Positions 8,853 to 17,515 of a stretch of 64,000 nt of DNA are shown here, in pieces (the stretch's first letter is position 1; every line of letters starts with the position of its first letter). This stretch comes from Oceanimonas sp. GK1 (lineage in GTDB: Bacteria > Pseudomonadota > Gammaproteobacteria > Enterobacterales > Aeromonadaceae): contig NC_016745.1 of assembly GCF_000243075.1 (NCBI RefSeq), positions 2,187,001 to 2,251,000 on the forward strand, in the 5' to 3' direction. The position numbers and the translations under genes are program-made. The notes beneath the pieces were generated by a model that worked only from the letters and a program-made list of their open reading frames with translations, searched no databases and was not told where the DNA came from.

Positions 8853-9569
8853 ATGGTCATCAAGGCACAAAGCCCCGCCGGTTTTGCGGAAGAATATATC
8901 ATCGAGTCCATCTGGAACAGCCGCTTTCCTCCCGGCTCCATTTTACCCGCCGAGCGGGAGTTGTCGGAGCTGATTGGTGTGACCCGCACCACCTTGCGGG
9001 AGGTGCTGCACCGGCTGGCCCGGGACGGTTGGCTGACCATCAAGCACGGCAAGCCTACCCGGGTGAATAATTTCTGGGAAACCTCCGGCCTCAATATACT
9101 GGAAACCCTGGCGCGGCTCGACGCCGAGAAAAGCCCCGAACTTATCGAACATCTGTTATCGGCCCGTACCCATATCAGCAGTATTTTTATTCGCGGGGCC
9201 ATCCGCCATGATCCCGATGCCGTGCAGGAGCTGGTGGCGGGGCTGGAGCGGCTGCCCGACGATGCCGAGGCCTATTCCACGTTTGATTACGAATTGCACC
9301 GTCGTCTGGCCTTTGCCTCGGGCAATCCCATTTACGGGTTGATCCTCAACGGTTTCAAGGGGTTGTATTGCCGGGTTGGTCGTTATTACTTCTCCCGTGC
9401 CGGCGCCCGCACTCTGGCGGCTGACTATTACCGCAACCTGGCTGCTCACGCCCGTTCTGGGCAGGCGGATGCCGTAGTGGAGCTGGTACGGGAGTACGGC
9501 AAGGCCTCGGGCCGGCTGTGGCAGGAGATGCGCGATCAGTGGCCCGATCCCTGGGTGCAATCCTCATAA
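8853..9569 (+). CDS. fadR: FadR, fatty acid metabolism regulator
   Basis: GntR-family transcription factor (238 aa; E. coli 239) that represses beta-oxidation and activates unsaturated fatty acid synthesis (fabA, fabB) until long-chain acyl-CoA binds. The N-terminal winged helix-turn-helix contains [20 protein letters not shown] at about residues 28-47. The C-terminal acyl-CoA-binding alpha-helical domain follows. The frame is open upstream to 8628, but the [15 protein letters not shown] start matches the family. Its expected target fabA is in the same window at 61.7 kb. Confidence 0.95.
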   Translation: MVIKAQSPAGFAEEYIIESIWNSRFPPGSILPAERELSELIGVTRTTLREVLHRLARDGWLTIKHGKPTRVNNFWETSGLNILETLARLDAEKSPELIEHLLSARTHISSIFIRGAIRHDPDAVQELVAGLERLPDDAEAYSTFDYELHRRLAFASGNPIYGLILNGFKGLYCRVGRYYFSRAGARTLAADYYRNLAAHARSGQADAVVELVREYGKASGRLWQEMRDQWPDPWVQSS

Positions 9570-9571
9570 TG

Positions 9572-9600
9572 ACAAGGCCTCTCAATGAGAGGCCTTGTTG
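9572..9600. terminator. Terminator after fadR / spoVR
   Basis: Long GC-rich hairpin CAAGGCCTCTC / GAGAGGCCTTG with a 3-base loop, placed between the converging fadR and spoVR genes. The following T-tract is short. Confidence 0.65.
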
Positions 9601-9621
9601 CTTCTGACCACTGTTGTGGCG

Positions 9622-11145
9622 CTAGCCGGCAGACTCGCTTTTGGGCGGGCAGCGGCTCAGCAGGGTGCCGCTGCCGTCGGCTTCTTCCTGTTCCAGAAAA
9701 ACGTCGAACCCCCACAGCCGGTGCACATGCTTGACCACCTCGTGGCAGGAGTCAGACAGCGGTATGCGATTGTGAGGAACATGGCGCAGGGTCAGCGAGC
9801 GGTTGCCCTTGACCTCGACGTTGTAGACCTGAATATTGGGCTCCTGGTTCGACAGGTTGTACTGGTTAGACAGGGTCTGGCGCAACTGCCGGTAGCCGGC
9901 ATCGTCGTGAATGGCGGAAATCTCCAGGTAGTTGCGGGTATCGTCGTCGGCCACGGCAAACAGGTGAAAATCCCGCATCACCTTGGGTGAGAGAAACTGG
10001 CTGACAAAACTCTCGTCCTTGAAATTCTCCATGGCAAAGTGCAGGGTCTTGACCCAGTCCGTTCCGGCAATGTCCGGAAACCAGGCCCGGTCTTCCTCGG
10101 TGGGCGCCTCGCAGATGCGACGAATATCCTGGAACATGGCAAAGCCCAGGGCATAGGGATTGATGCCCGAATAGTATTTGCTGTTGTAGGGCGGCTGAAA
10201 CACCACATTGGTGTGGCTGTGCAGTATTTCCATCATGAACTTGTCGGTGACCAGGCCTTCATCGTACATGTGCTGGCAAATGGTGTAGTGCCAGAAGGTG
10301 GCCCAGCCTTCGTTCATCACCTGGGTCTGTTTCTGCGGATAAAAATACTGGCTGATCTTGCGCACGATGCGCACCACTTCCCGTTGCCAGGGCTCGAGCA
10401 GGGGCGCGTGTTTTTCAATGAAATAGAGCAGGTTTTCTTCCGGCTCTTTCGGGTAGCGCTGTTTCTGTTTTTGTTTTTCGTCCTGCATGCGCGGCAGGGT
10501 ACGCCACAGCTCGTTGACCTGGGTTTGCAGGTAGGCCTCGCGTGCCTTTTGCCGGCGCCGCTCTTCCGCCAGCGACAGCTTCTGCGGCCGTTTGTAGCGG
10601 TCGACACCGTAGTTCATCAGGGCATGGCAACTGTCGAGCAGGCTTTCCACTTCCGAAACGCCGTATTTTTCCTCGCATTCGTTGATGTAATGCTTGGCAA
10701 ACAGCAGATAGTCGATAATCGACTCGGCGTCGGTCCAGGCCTTGAACAGGTAGTTGTTCTTGAAAAAGGAATTATGACCGTAGCAGGCGTGGGCCATCAC
10801 CAGTGCCTGCATGGGCATGGTGTTCTCTTCCATCAGGTAGGCGATGCAGGGGTTGGAGTTGATGACAATCTCGTAGGCCAGGCCCATCTGGCCACGCTTG
10901 TAGGTTTGCTCGGTCTGAATGAATTTCTTGCCGTAGGACCAGTGATGGTAGCCAATGGGCATGCCGATGCTGGAGTAGGCATCCATCATCTGCTCGCCGG
11001 TGATGATCTCAATCTGGTTGGGATAGGTGCTCAGCCCGTAGCTTTCGGCGATACGGGCAATTTCCCTGTGGTAGGCCTCGAGCAGGTCAAAGGTCCAGTC
11101 CGGTCCGTCACTGAGCGGCCGGCTTTTTTTCAGTGCTTGTGCCAT
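9622..11145 (-). CDS. SpoVR family protein (YcgB)
   Basis: 507-residue SpoVR/YcgB-family protein. Gammaproteobacterial members are co-expressed with the YeaG kinase and YeaH in stationary phase and nitrogen starvation; the molecular activity is not established. Recognisable segments: YGLSTYPNQIEIITGEQMMD near residue 38 and GMPIGYHHWSYGKKF, MAHACYGHNSFFKNNYLF and NEGWATFWHYTICQ further on; the His-rich pattern could bind metal. It is the last gene of the yeaG-yeaH-spoVR run, 8 bases after yeaH. Confidence 0.93.
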   Translation of the reverse strand: MAQALKKSRPLSDGPDWTFDLLEAYHREIARIAESYGLSTYPNQIEIITGEQMMDAYSSIGMPIGYHHWSYGKKFIQTEQTYKRGQMGLAYEIVINSNPCIAYLMEENTMPMQALVMAHACYGHNSFFKNNYLFKAWTDAESIIDYLLFAKHYINECEEKYGVSEVESLLDSCHALMNYGVDRYKRPQKLSLAEERRRQKAREAYLQTQVNELWRTLPRMQDEKQKQKQRYPKEPEENLLYFIEKHAPLLEPWQREVVRIVRKISQYFYPQKQTQVMNEGWATFWHYTICQHMYDEGLVTDKFMMEILHSHTNVVFQPPYNSKYYSGINPYALGFAMFQDIRRICEAPTEEDRAWFPDIAGTDWVKTLHFAMENFKDESFVSQFLSPKVMRDFHLFAVADDDTRNYLEISAIHDDAGYRQLRQTLSNQYNLSNQEPNIQVYNVEVKGNRSLTLRHVPHNRIPLSDSCHEVVKHVHRLWGFDVFLEQEEADGSGTLLSRCPPKSESAG

Positions 11146-11153
11146 AGGTTACC

Positions 11154-12422
11154 TCACGCCGCCTGTTTCCTGAACAGCTCCCGGAACACGGGATAGATAT
11201 CATCCACCGAGCGAATGTGCTCCATGGCAAAGGTTGAAAATTGCCGAGCAATGGCTTCATATTCGTGCCACAGGCTCTGGTGGGCCCGATTGGTGATCTC
11301 GATATAGGTGTAGTAACGCACCAGCGGCATGATGTCTTTCTGCAGCAGTTGCCGGCACAGGGGAGAATCGTCTGCCCAGTTGTCACCGTCCGACGCCTGG
11401 GCGGCGTAGATGTTCCACTGATCTGCCGGGTATCGCTCGGCCATCACTTCTTTCATTAGCTGCAACGCGCTTGAAACGATGGTGCCGCCGGTTTCTTGGG
11501 AGTAGAAAAATTCCTGCTCGTCCACTTCTTTCGCCTGGGTATGGTGACGAATAAACACCACGTCCACGTTTTTGTAACTGCGGGTAAGAAACAGATACAG
11601 CAACAGGTAAAAGCGCTTGGCCATGTCCTTGGTGGCCTGATCCATGGAGCCGGAAACGTCCATCAGGCAGAACATCACAGCCTGGGTAGACGGCACCGGC
11701 CGTTTAACGAAGTTGTTGTAACGCAAATCGAAGGTGTCGATAAAGGGCACCGCCGCAATGCGTCGTTTGAGTTCGGTGATCTCGTCCTCCAGATCCTGAA
11801 TGCGGGCGTAGTTTTCCGCCGGGCGCTTGCCCAGCTCCGCCAGCTCTTGCTCAAGATCGGCCACGGTTCTCTTTTTCCCTGCCTGCAAGGCGGTGCGCCG
11901 GGCCAGAGACTGGCGCAGTGAGCGCACCACATTGATGTTGGCCGGCACCCCGTCGGCGGTGTAGCCGGCGCGAAAGGTTTTCATTTCGCTGATCTTGTTG
12001 AGCTTGTTCTTCTCGAGGTTGGGCAGCTCCAGGCCATCGAACAGCAGATCCAGGTATTCGTCCTTGGAGATCTGGAACACGAAGTCATCCTGACCTTCTC
12101 CCTGGTTGCTGGCATCGCCCTTGCCACTGCCCCCCCCGCCACCGCCGGAAGGGCGGTCGACCTTGTCACCTTTTATAAACTGATCGTTGCCGGGGTGCAC
12201 CTGATCCCGGTGCCCCCCTTTGCCGTGATGAAAGAAAGGCTCGGAGATGTCCCGGGTAGGAATAGAGACACTCTCGCCCTTGTCGATATCCTGAATGCTG
12301 CGTTTGAGCACCGCGTCTGATACCGCCTTTTTAAGCTGCTGTTTGTAGCGGCGGATGAAGCGCTGCCGGTTGACAGCGCTCTTGTTGCGGCCATTCAGTC
12401 GTCTGTCGATAAAATGCGCCAT
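11154..12422 (-). CDS. yeaH: YeaH/YhbH family VWA-like protein
   Basis: 422-residue protein (DUF444) with a C-terminal von Willebrand A-like domain; the metal-site motif DVSGSMD is visible around residue 255. The N-terminus is basic ([16 protein letters not shown]), followed by a Gly/Ser-rich linker at about residues 92-108. Works in an undefined way with the YeaG kinase. Located between yeaG and spoVR, with short gaps on both sides. Confidence 0.92.
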   Translation of the reverse strand: MAHFIDRRLNGRNKSAVNRQRFIRRYKQQLKKAVSDAVLKRSIQDIDKGESVSIPTRDISEPFFHHGKGGHRDQVHPGNDQFIKGDKVDRPSGGGGGGSGKGDASNQGEGQDDFVFQISKDEYLDLLFDGLELPNLEKNKLNKISEMKTFRAGYTADGVPANINVVRSLRQSLARRTALQAGKKRTVADLEQELAELGKRPAENYARIQDLEDEITELKRRIAAVPFIDTFDLRYNNFVKRPVPSTQAVMFCLMDVSGSMDQATKDMAKRFYLLLYLFLTRSYKNVDVVFIRHHTQAKEVDEQEFFYSQETGGTIVSSALQLMKEVMAERYPADQWNIYAAQASDGDNWADDSPLCRQLLQKDIMPLVRYYTYIEITNRAHQSLWHEYEAIARQFSTFAMEHIRSVDDIYPVFRELFRKQAA

Positions 12423-12443
12423 GATTCCCCCAACTGATCGCTA

Positions 12444-14366
12444 TCAGCTTGACTTGCGTACCCGCAGGTACCATTCGGACAGCAACCGGACCTGCTTGCG
12501 GGTGTAGCCCTTTTCCATCATGCGATCCACGAAGTCGTCGTGCTTTTTCTGCTCGTCGGCACTGGTTTTCGCATTGAAGGAGATGACCGGCAGCAGCTCT
12601 TCGGTATTGGAGAACATTTTCTTCTCGATAACGGTTCTGAGCTTCTCGTAGCTGGTCCAGTTGGGGTTTTTGCCGGCGTTGTTGGCCCGGGCCCGCAGCA
12701 CGAAGTTGACGATTTCGTTGCGGAAATCCTTGGGGTTGCTGATGCCGGCCGGTTTTTCGATTTTCTCCAGCTCGGCATTGAGCGCGGAACGGTCGAACAG
12801 CTGCCCGGTATCCGGATCCCGGTATTCCTGATCCTGAATCCAGAAGTCGGCATAGGTGACATAACGGTCGAAGATGTTCTGACCATACTCGGAGTAGGAC
12901 TCGAGATAGGCGGTCTGAATTTCCTTGCCGATGAACTCCACGTATTTGGGGATAAGGTACCCCTTGATGAACTCCAGGTAACGGTCGTGTATTTCCTGGG
13001 GGTACTGCTCCCGTTCGATCTGCTGCTCAAGCACATAGAACAGGTGCACCGGGTTGGCGGCCACTTCGGCGTGGTCGAAGTTGAATACCCGGGACAGGAT
13101 CTTGAAGGCAAAGCGGGTCGACAGGCCGGTCATGCCTTCGTCCACGCCGGCGTAATCCCGGTATTCCTGGTAGGACTTGGCCTTGGGATCCGTGTCTTTC
13201 AGGGTTTCACCGTCGTAGACCCGCATCTTGGAATAGATGCTGGAATTCTCCGGCTCTTTGAGTCGAGACAGCACGGTAAACTGGGCCAGGGTTTCCAGGG
13301 TGCCCGGGGCACACTTGGCGGTGGACAGCTCACTGTTGGTCAGCAGTTTCTGATAAATCTCCACTTCCTCGGTGACCCGCAGGCAATAAGGCACCTTGAC
13401 GATATAGACCCGGTCGAGGAAGGCCTCGTTGTTCTTGTTGTGTTTGAAGTGCTGCCATTCCGACTCGTTGGAGTGGGCCAGAATGATGCCGTCAAAGGGC
13501 AGGGCGGAAAGCCCTTCAGTACCGTTATAGTTGCCTTCCTGGGTGGCGGTGAGCAGCGGGTGCAGCACCTTGATGGGCGCCTTGAACATTTCCACGAACT
13601 CCATCATGCCCTGGTTGGCCTTGCACAGGGCACCGGAATAGGAATAGGCGTCGGCATCGTCCTGGGCGTAATGCTCCAGCTTGCGAATATCGACCTTGCC
13701 CACCAGCGAGGAGATGTCCTGGTTGTTGTCGTCACCGGGCTCGGTTTTGGCTACGGCGATCTGGTCAAGCACCGAGGGGTACACCTTTTCGACCCGAAAG
13801 CGGGTAATGTCGCCGCCGTATTCGTGCAGGCGTTTAACTGCCCAGGGAGACATGATAGGCCTCAGGTAGCGGCGCGGAATGCCGTATTCCTGCTCCAGAA
13901 TGGGGCCGTCTTCGTTCATGTCGAACAGACAGAAGGGATGATCGTTGACCGGCGACCCCTTGATACGATAAATCGGCACCTTTTGCATCAGGGCCTTGAG
14001 GCACTCGGCCAGGGATGACTTACCACCCCCCACCGGACCCAGCAGATAAAGAATTTGTTTCTTCTCTTCCAGCCCCTGGGCGGCGTGTTTCAGATAGGAC
14101 ACGATCTGCTCGATGCTGTCTTCCATGCCGTAAAATTCGGCGAAGGCAGGGTAGCGGGCAATTACCCGGTTGGAAAACAGCCGGCTGTATCTGGGCACCT
14201 GAGCGGTGTCGATCATTTCCGGCTCGCCGATGGCCATCAGCAACCGCTCGGAAGCGGATGCGTAACAGGCCTTGTCTTCGCGGCAAAGGTCGAGGAACTC
14301 TTGCAGGCTGTATTCCTCTTCCTTGGCTTTTTCATAGCGCGTTTGATAGTGCTCGAAAATACCCAT
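12444..14366 (-). CDS. yeaG: YeaG, PrkA-type serine protein kinase
   Basis: Serine protein kinase of the PrkA family (640 aa; E. coli 644) with an N-terminal AAA-like module; Walker A is LGPVGGGKSSLAE at about residues 107-119. E. coli YeaG phosphorylates proteins in stationary phase and nitrogen starvation. The C-terminal kinase region is nearly colinear with E. coli YeaG, ending in YLRVRKSS. Two ATGs are two codons apart; AGGGGG lies 7 bases before the second (14366) but only 1 base before the first, so the second is the likelier start. First gene of the operon. Confidence 0.95.
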   Translation of the reverse strand: MGIFEHYQTRYEKAKEEEYSLQEFLDLCREDKACYASASERLLMAIGEPEMIDTAQVPRYSRLFSNRVIARYPAFAEFYGMEDSIEQIVSYLKHAAQGLEEKKQILYLLGPVGGGKSSLAECLKALMQKVPIYRIKGSPVNDHPFCLFDMNEDGPILEQEYGIPRRYLRPIMSPWAVKRLHEYGGDITRFRVEKVYPSVLDQIAVAKTEPGDDNNQDISSLVGKVDIRKLEHYAQDDADAYSYSGALCKANQGMMEFVEMFKAPIKVLHPLLTATQEGNYNGTEGLSALPFDGIILAHSNESEWQHFKHNKNNEAFLDRVYIVKVPYCLRVTEEVEIYQKLLTNSELSTAKCAPGTLETLAQFTVLSRLKEPENSSIYSKMRVYDGETLKDTDPKAKSYQEYRDYAGVDEGMTGLSTRFAFKILSRVFNFDHAEVAANPVHLFYVLEQQIEREQYPQEIHDRYLEFIKGYLIPKYVEFIGKEIQTAYLESYSEYGQNIFDRYVTYADFWIQDQEYRDPDTGQLFDRSALNAELEKIEKPAGISNPKDFRNEIVNFVLRARANNAGKNPNWTSYEKLRTVIEKKMFSNTEELLPVISFNAKTSADEQKKHDDFVDRMMEKGYTRKQVRLLSEWYLRVRKSS

Positions 14367-14630
14367 GGTCATTCCCCCTGATTACTAACGACTCTTGATA
14401 AAAGACAGAGCCGTGCGCACACACATTTCACATCCTGTAATGATAAGGTTAGTCAGGGTTGCGCCATTGTGCTCGTGTAAGGCCCGGAAAAAACTGACAT
14501 TTGTGCAAAACGCCGAGGGGACTTCCCTGAGACCGCGAGACAGGGAAGCCCGGTGTTGTGGCACCGCTGCCGGCATGCATGGAAGCCGGTGTCATCCAGC
14601 ACTCCATGATGCACCCAAGTGTTTACCATG

Positions 14631-14642
14631 ACGTCAACGTAA
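14631..14642 (+). promoter_or_regulatory. ACGTCAACGTAA element, copy 1 of 3
   Basis: ACGTCAACGTAA. Its last 10 bases (GTCAACGTAA) recur as an exact inverted copy at 14687-14696, 44 bases away, overlapping the -35 box of the candidate RNA promoter, and a related palindrome-like copy is at 14861-14878. Repetition in one gap suggests operators for a DNA-binding protein; the protein is not identified. Confidence 0.4.
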
Positions 14643-14691
14643 CACTCGGAAAAGTAACGGCAAATCCTGCTGTCTTTTATGATTTTTTACG

Positions 14692-14720
14692 TTGACTTCA
14701 CATTTTGCTCCGGTTACATT
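14692..14720 (+). promoter_or_regulatory. Sigma70-type promoter in the yeaG-azoR gap
   Basis: TTGACT (14692-14697), 17-base spacer, TACATT (14715-14720). The -35 box overlaps the inverted operator-like copy TTACGTTGAC. Predicted start near 14727. Confidence 0.55.
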
Positions 14721-14726
14721 GAACGA

Positions 14727-14844
14727 GCATCACGGTCTAGCCATTTGCTGCAGCTCAATGAAAGCAACTTGTTAGGTGAGATGCATAGCTCTGTTTAAGC
14801 ACGTTTCCGTTTGTTTGACCCTCGCCAGCCGAGGGTTTTCTTTT
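14727..14844 (+). ncRNA. Candidate small RNA between yeaG and azoR
   Basis: About 118 bases bounded by a good promoter just upstream and a compact intrinsic terminator at the end (CCCTCG, loop CCAGC, CGAGGG, then TTTTCTTTT at 14836-14844). No convincing coding frame lies inside. The segment does not match any small RNA I can recognise by eye (Spot 42, RyhB, CyaR and the c-di-GMP riboswitch were considered). An alternative is an attenuated leader of azoR, whose start lies 196 bases further on. Confidence 0.4.
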
Positions 14845-14860
14845 ATCTGCACTGCTTGGT

Positions 14861-14878
14861 TACGTTAACGTCAACGTA
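14861..14878. promoter_or_regulatory. ACGTTAACGTCAACGT element upstream of azoR
   Basis: TACGTTAACGTCAACGTA, a near-palindromic ACGT-rich site related to the copies at 14631 and 14687, positioned between a possible -35 (TTGGTT, 14856) and -10 (TATTAT, 14877) for azoR. The rest of the gap from 14367 to 15039 shows no gene. Confidence 0.45.
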
Positions 14879-15039
14879 TTATGGCGGCATTAATATGTTC
14901 GAAATTTTTGAATATATTGGCCATGAATTTCCGGTTTTTCTCTCCGTTTGTCCGGGTTAGTCTGAACTTAATTCAACAAGTGCCCATTGTTGTTGGGCTT
15001 TTTATTTCATTCAATATTACTGCATTACGGAGCCAGCCC

Positions 15040-15630
15040 ATGTCCCATACCCTGATACTCAAATCCAGCATTCTTGGTGAACATTCCGAATCCGGCCGGT
15101 TAATTGATTATTTCGTATCCCAGCTGGACGAGCAGCATTGCCGGGTTAGGGATCTGGCCGCCGCGCCACTGCCCGTGCTGGACGGTGAGGGCGCCCAGGC
15201 CCTGCGTGGTGGTGGTGAGCTGAACGACCAGCAACGTTCACTGCTGGCGCTGTCCAACGAGCTGGTTGCGGAGCTGAAAGCCGCCGACCGGGTGGTGATT
15301 GCCGCTCCCATGTACAACTTTCATATTCCGGTACAGCTCAAGGCCTGGATTGATCTGATATGTCGGGCCGGCGTGACCTTTCGTTATACCGAGCAAGGAC
15401 CGGAAGGCCTGCTTAAGGGCAAGAAAGCGGTGGTTATCACGACCCGTGGTGGTCAGCACAAGGGCAGTTCCCGGGATTTGATCGCACCCTATATGGAAAC
15501 CGTGCTGGGCTTTCTGGGCATTACGGATGTGGAATTTGTCTATGCCGAAGGCCTGAACATGGGCGGTGATGCTCGTGAAGCCGGCCTGGAAGCCTCCCGG
15601 GTACAACTGAGCCAGCTGACTGCCGGTTAA
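15040..15630 (+). CDS. azoR: FMN-dependent NADH-azoreductase
   Basis: Flavodoxin-fold NADH:quinone/azo oxidoreductase (196 aa; E. coli AzoR 201), a cytoplasmic dimer that binds FMN. The N-terminal [17 protein letters not shown], the [16 protein letters not shown] segment and [11 protein letters not shown] are family hallmarks. The frame is open upstream to 14881, but the [10 protein letters not shown] start preceded by an AGGAG-like GGAGCC fits the family. The upstream operator-like ACGT motif suggests control by an unidentified regulator. Confidence 0.92.
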   Translation: MSHTLILKSSILGEHSESGRLIDYFVSQLDEQHCRVRDLAAAPLPVLDGEGAQALRGGGELNDQQRSLLALSNELVAELKAADRVVIAAPMYNFHIPVQLKAWIDLICRAGVTFRYTEQGPEGLLKGKKAVVITTRGGQHKGSSRDLIAPYMETVLGFLGITDVEFVYAEGLNMGGDAREAGLEASRVQLSQLTAG

Positions 15631-15653
15631 CCGGTATTAGTGATTGCAACGAT

Positions 15654-15681
15654 AAAAAGGGCTGCCGTGGCAGCCCTTTTT
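15654..15681. terminator. Terminator between azoR and the aminotransferase
   Basis: AAAAAGGGCTGCC / GGCAGCCCTTTTT hairpin with a 2-base loop; works on both strands for the converging genes. Confidence 0.9.
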
Positions 15682-15700
15682 GATGGCTTGATTTAACGGC

Positions 15701-17023
15701 TCAGCCAAAATGCTGGCGAATGCAGCGTTCCAGAATGCCGATGGTCTGGTCGACATGCTCTTTTTCAATGATCAGCGGCGGTGACATGGCGATGGCATCG
15801 CCCAGCGAGCGCAGCATCAGTCCTTGCTCCCAGGCCATGCTCTGAATGGCGGCCCCGGTGGTGCCGGCCTGGCCGGCTGGCGCCTCGAACTCCACGGCGG
15901 CAATGAGTGAATAGTTGCGAATGTCGATCACGCCGGGCAGTCCTTTCAGGCTGTGCAGCCCCTGTTCGAAATAGCGGCTGATCTCGCCATCCGCGGCGCC
16001 GCGCTGGTACAGGCCGTGCTGCTCGTAGACATCCAGGGTGGCCATGGCGGCGGCACAGGCCAGGGGATGGGCCGAATAGGTGTAACCGTGGAAAAATTCC
16101 ACGCCGCTGGCGCTGGCTTCCATGATGGCATCATGAATGTGATCGCCGGCCAGCACGGCCCCCATGGGGGCGGCGCCATTGGTCAGGCCCTTGGCGGTGG
16201 TCATGATGTCGGGTTGTACGTTAAAGGTCTGGCTGGCAAATACGTTACCGGTGCGGCCAAAACCACAGATCACTTCATCGAAGATAAGCAGTATGCCGTG
16301 CTGATCGCAGATTTCCCGAATGCGCTGCAAGTAACCCACCGGAGGTGGCAGCACCCCGCCGGCCCCGGTGATGGGCTCGATGATCACCGCGGCAATACGG
16401 CTGGCGTCGTGCAGCTTGATGAGTTTCTCCAGCTCGTTGGCCATCTCTACGCCGCCGTGCAGGGGCAGGCCGCGGGAAAAGGCATTGCGCGCCAGATCCT
16501 GGGTATGAGACAGGTGATCGGTGGGCAGCCACTGGCCAAAAGCCTTGTAGTTGCTGGTGATGCCACCGACGGCAATGCCACCGAAGTTGACCCCGTGATA
16601 GCCCCGCTCGCGACCGATAAACAGCTGCCGGCCAGCTTCGCCCCGGGCATGGTGATAGGCCAGCGCCATTTTCAGGGCGGTGTCCACCGACTCGGAGCCG
16701 GAGTTGGTATAAAACACCCGGTTCAGATTGCCCGGCGCCAGTGCGGCGAGACGCTCCGACAGTTCGAATGACAGCGGATGGCCAAAGCCGAAGCAGGGGG
16801 CATAGTCGAGCTCCCGGGCCTGGCGGGCGATGGCCTCGGCAATGTGCGGGTTGCCGTGGCCGGCGTTGCAGCACCACAGACCGGCGGTCATGTCGAGTAC
16901 CCGGCGGTTGTCGTCGGTGATCCAGTGCATGCCTTCGGCACCGGTGAGCATACGGGGGCTGGCCTTGAAGCCCTTGTTGGGGGTGAATGGCATCCAGTGG
17001 GCGGCTAACGGGTTTTTGTTCAT
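15701..17023 (-). CDS. Class III aminotransferase, beta-alanine/omega-amino acid:pyruvate type
   Basis: PLP-dependent class III aminotransferase, 440 aa. The glycine-rich phosphate site (SGSESVDTALK), the FDEVICGFGRTG aspartate motif and the Schiff-base lysine in TTAKGLTNG are all present. The N-terminus (HWMPFTPNKGFK) and the VIIEPITGAGGVLPPP segment resemble beta-alanine:pyruvate and related omega-amino acid transaminases. It is a single gene converging on azoR and divergent from the diheme peroxidase. The substrate is inferred from resemblance only. Confidence 0.82.
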   Translation of the reverse strand: MNKNPLAAHWMPFTPNKGFKASPRMLTGAEGMHWITDDNRRVLDMTAGLWCCNAGHGNPHIAEAIARQARELDYAPCFGFGHPLSFELSERLAALAPGNLNRVFYTNSGSESVDTALKMALAYHHARGEAGRQLFIGRERGYHGVNFGGIAVGGITSNYKAFGQWLPTDHLSHTQDLARNAFSRGLPLHGGVEMANELEKLIKLHDASRIAAVIIEPITGAGGVLPPPVGYLQRIREICDQHGILLIFDEVICGFGRTGNVFASQTFNVQPDIMTTAKGLTNGAAPMGAVLAGDHIHDAIMEASASGVEFFHGYTYSAHPLACAAAMATLDVYEQHGLYQRGAADGEISRYFEQGLHSLKGLPGVIDIRNYSLIAAVEFEAPAGQAGTTGAAIQSMAWEQGLMLRSLGDAIAMSPPLIIEKEHVDQTIGILERCIRQHFG

Positions 17024-17222
17024 GCTGGCACTCTCTCAGACTCTTGTTATGGGCGCCTCGGGCGCAGTGATTAAGGCCAGTGTGGACAAAAGCCGGTAAC
17101 GGGAAAATCACATTGTTTCAATGTTCAGTTTGAGGGTGCTTAACATGTGGCAAGATGCTTATTATGCCAACATACATTAATTCTGCTGAAGTAACCCGGC
17201 CTTTCTTGCTACCGAGTCGGTT

Positions 17223-17251
17223 GTGATGATCACTGTTTCATGTATGAAACA
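17223..17251. promoter_or_regulatory. Two adjacent palindromes in a 492-base gap
   Basis: GTGATGATCAC (17223-17233) abuts TGTTTCAT-GT-ATGAAACA (17234-17251), which has perfect 8-base arms. The gap between the aminotransferase (start 17023) and the peroxidase (start 17516) is AT-rich and shows no convincing gene; these palindromes are the only clear structure and look like binding sites for a dimeric repressor. Confidence 0.45.
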
Positions 17252-17515
17252 CTTACAAGTCGACTAAATGACTTAAAAAAACAATGGCTTGGATGTTTTT
17301 CAGTATTAAGTATTAACCGGTATTTACAGAGAGGGAGGAGGGGCTTGTTATCAGCTTTGAAATTAGCTGATAAAAATCAAAAGGATATAAGTTATGGCAT
17401 GGATGATGCCTTGTTTCCTTCAGTCTGCCGGTGACGGTAACCGGCATCGTATTCATGGGGCGAATGCGTATCTATCGCGAGTCACGTATTTTTGCCCGGG
17501 AGTCTGGAGGCTGTT

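Noticed and set aside
14395..14631. 78-codon plus-strand frame in the yeaG-azoR gap
   Set aside because: No ribosome site, irregular composition; gap is better explained by regulatory and RNA elements.
17240..17434. 64-codon frame upstream of the diheme peroxidase
   Set aside because: Starts inside the palindrome, no ribosome site, and no plausible protein pattern.
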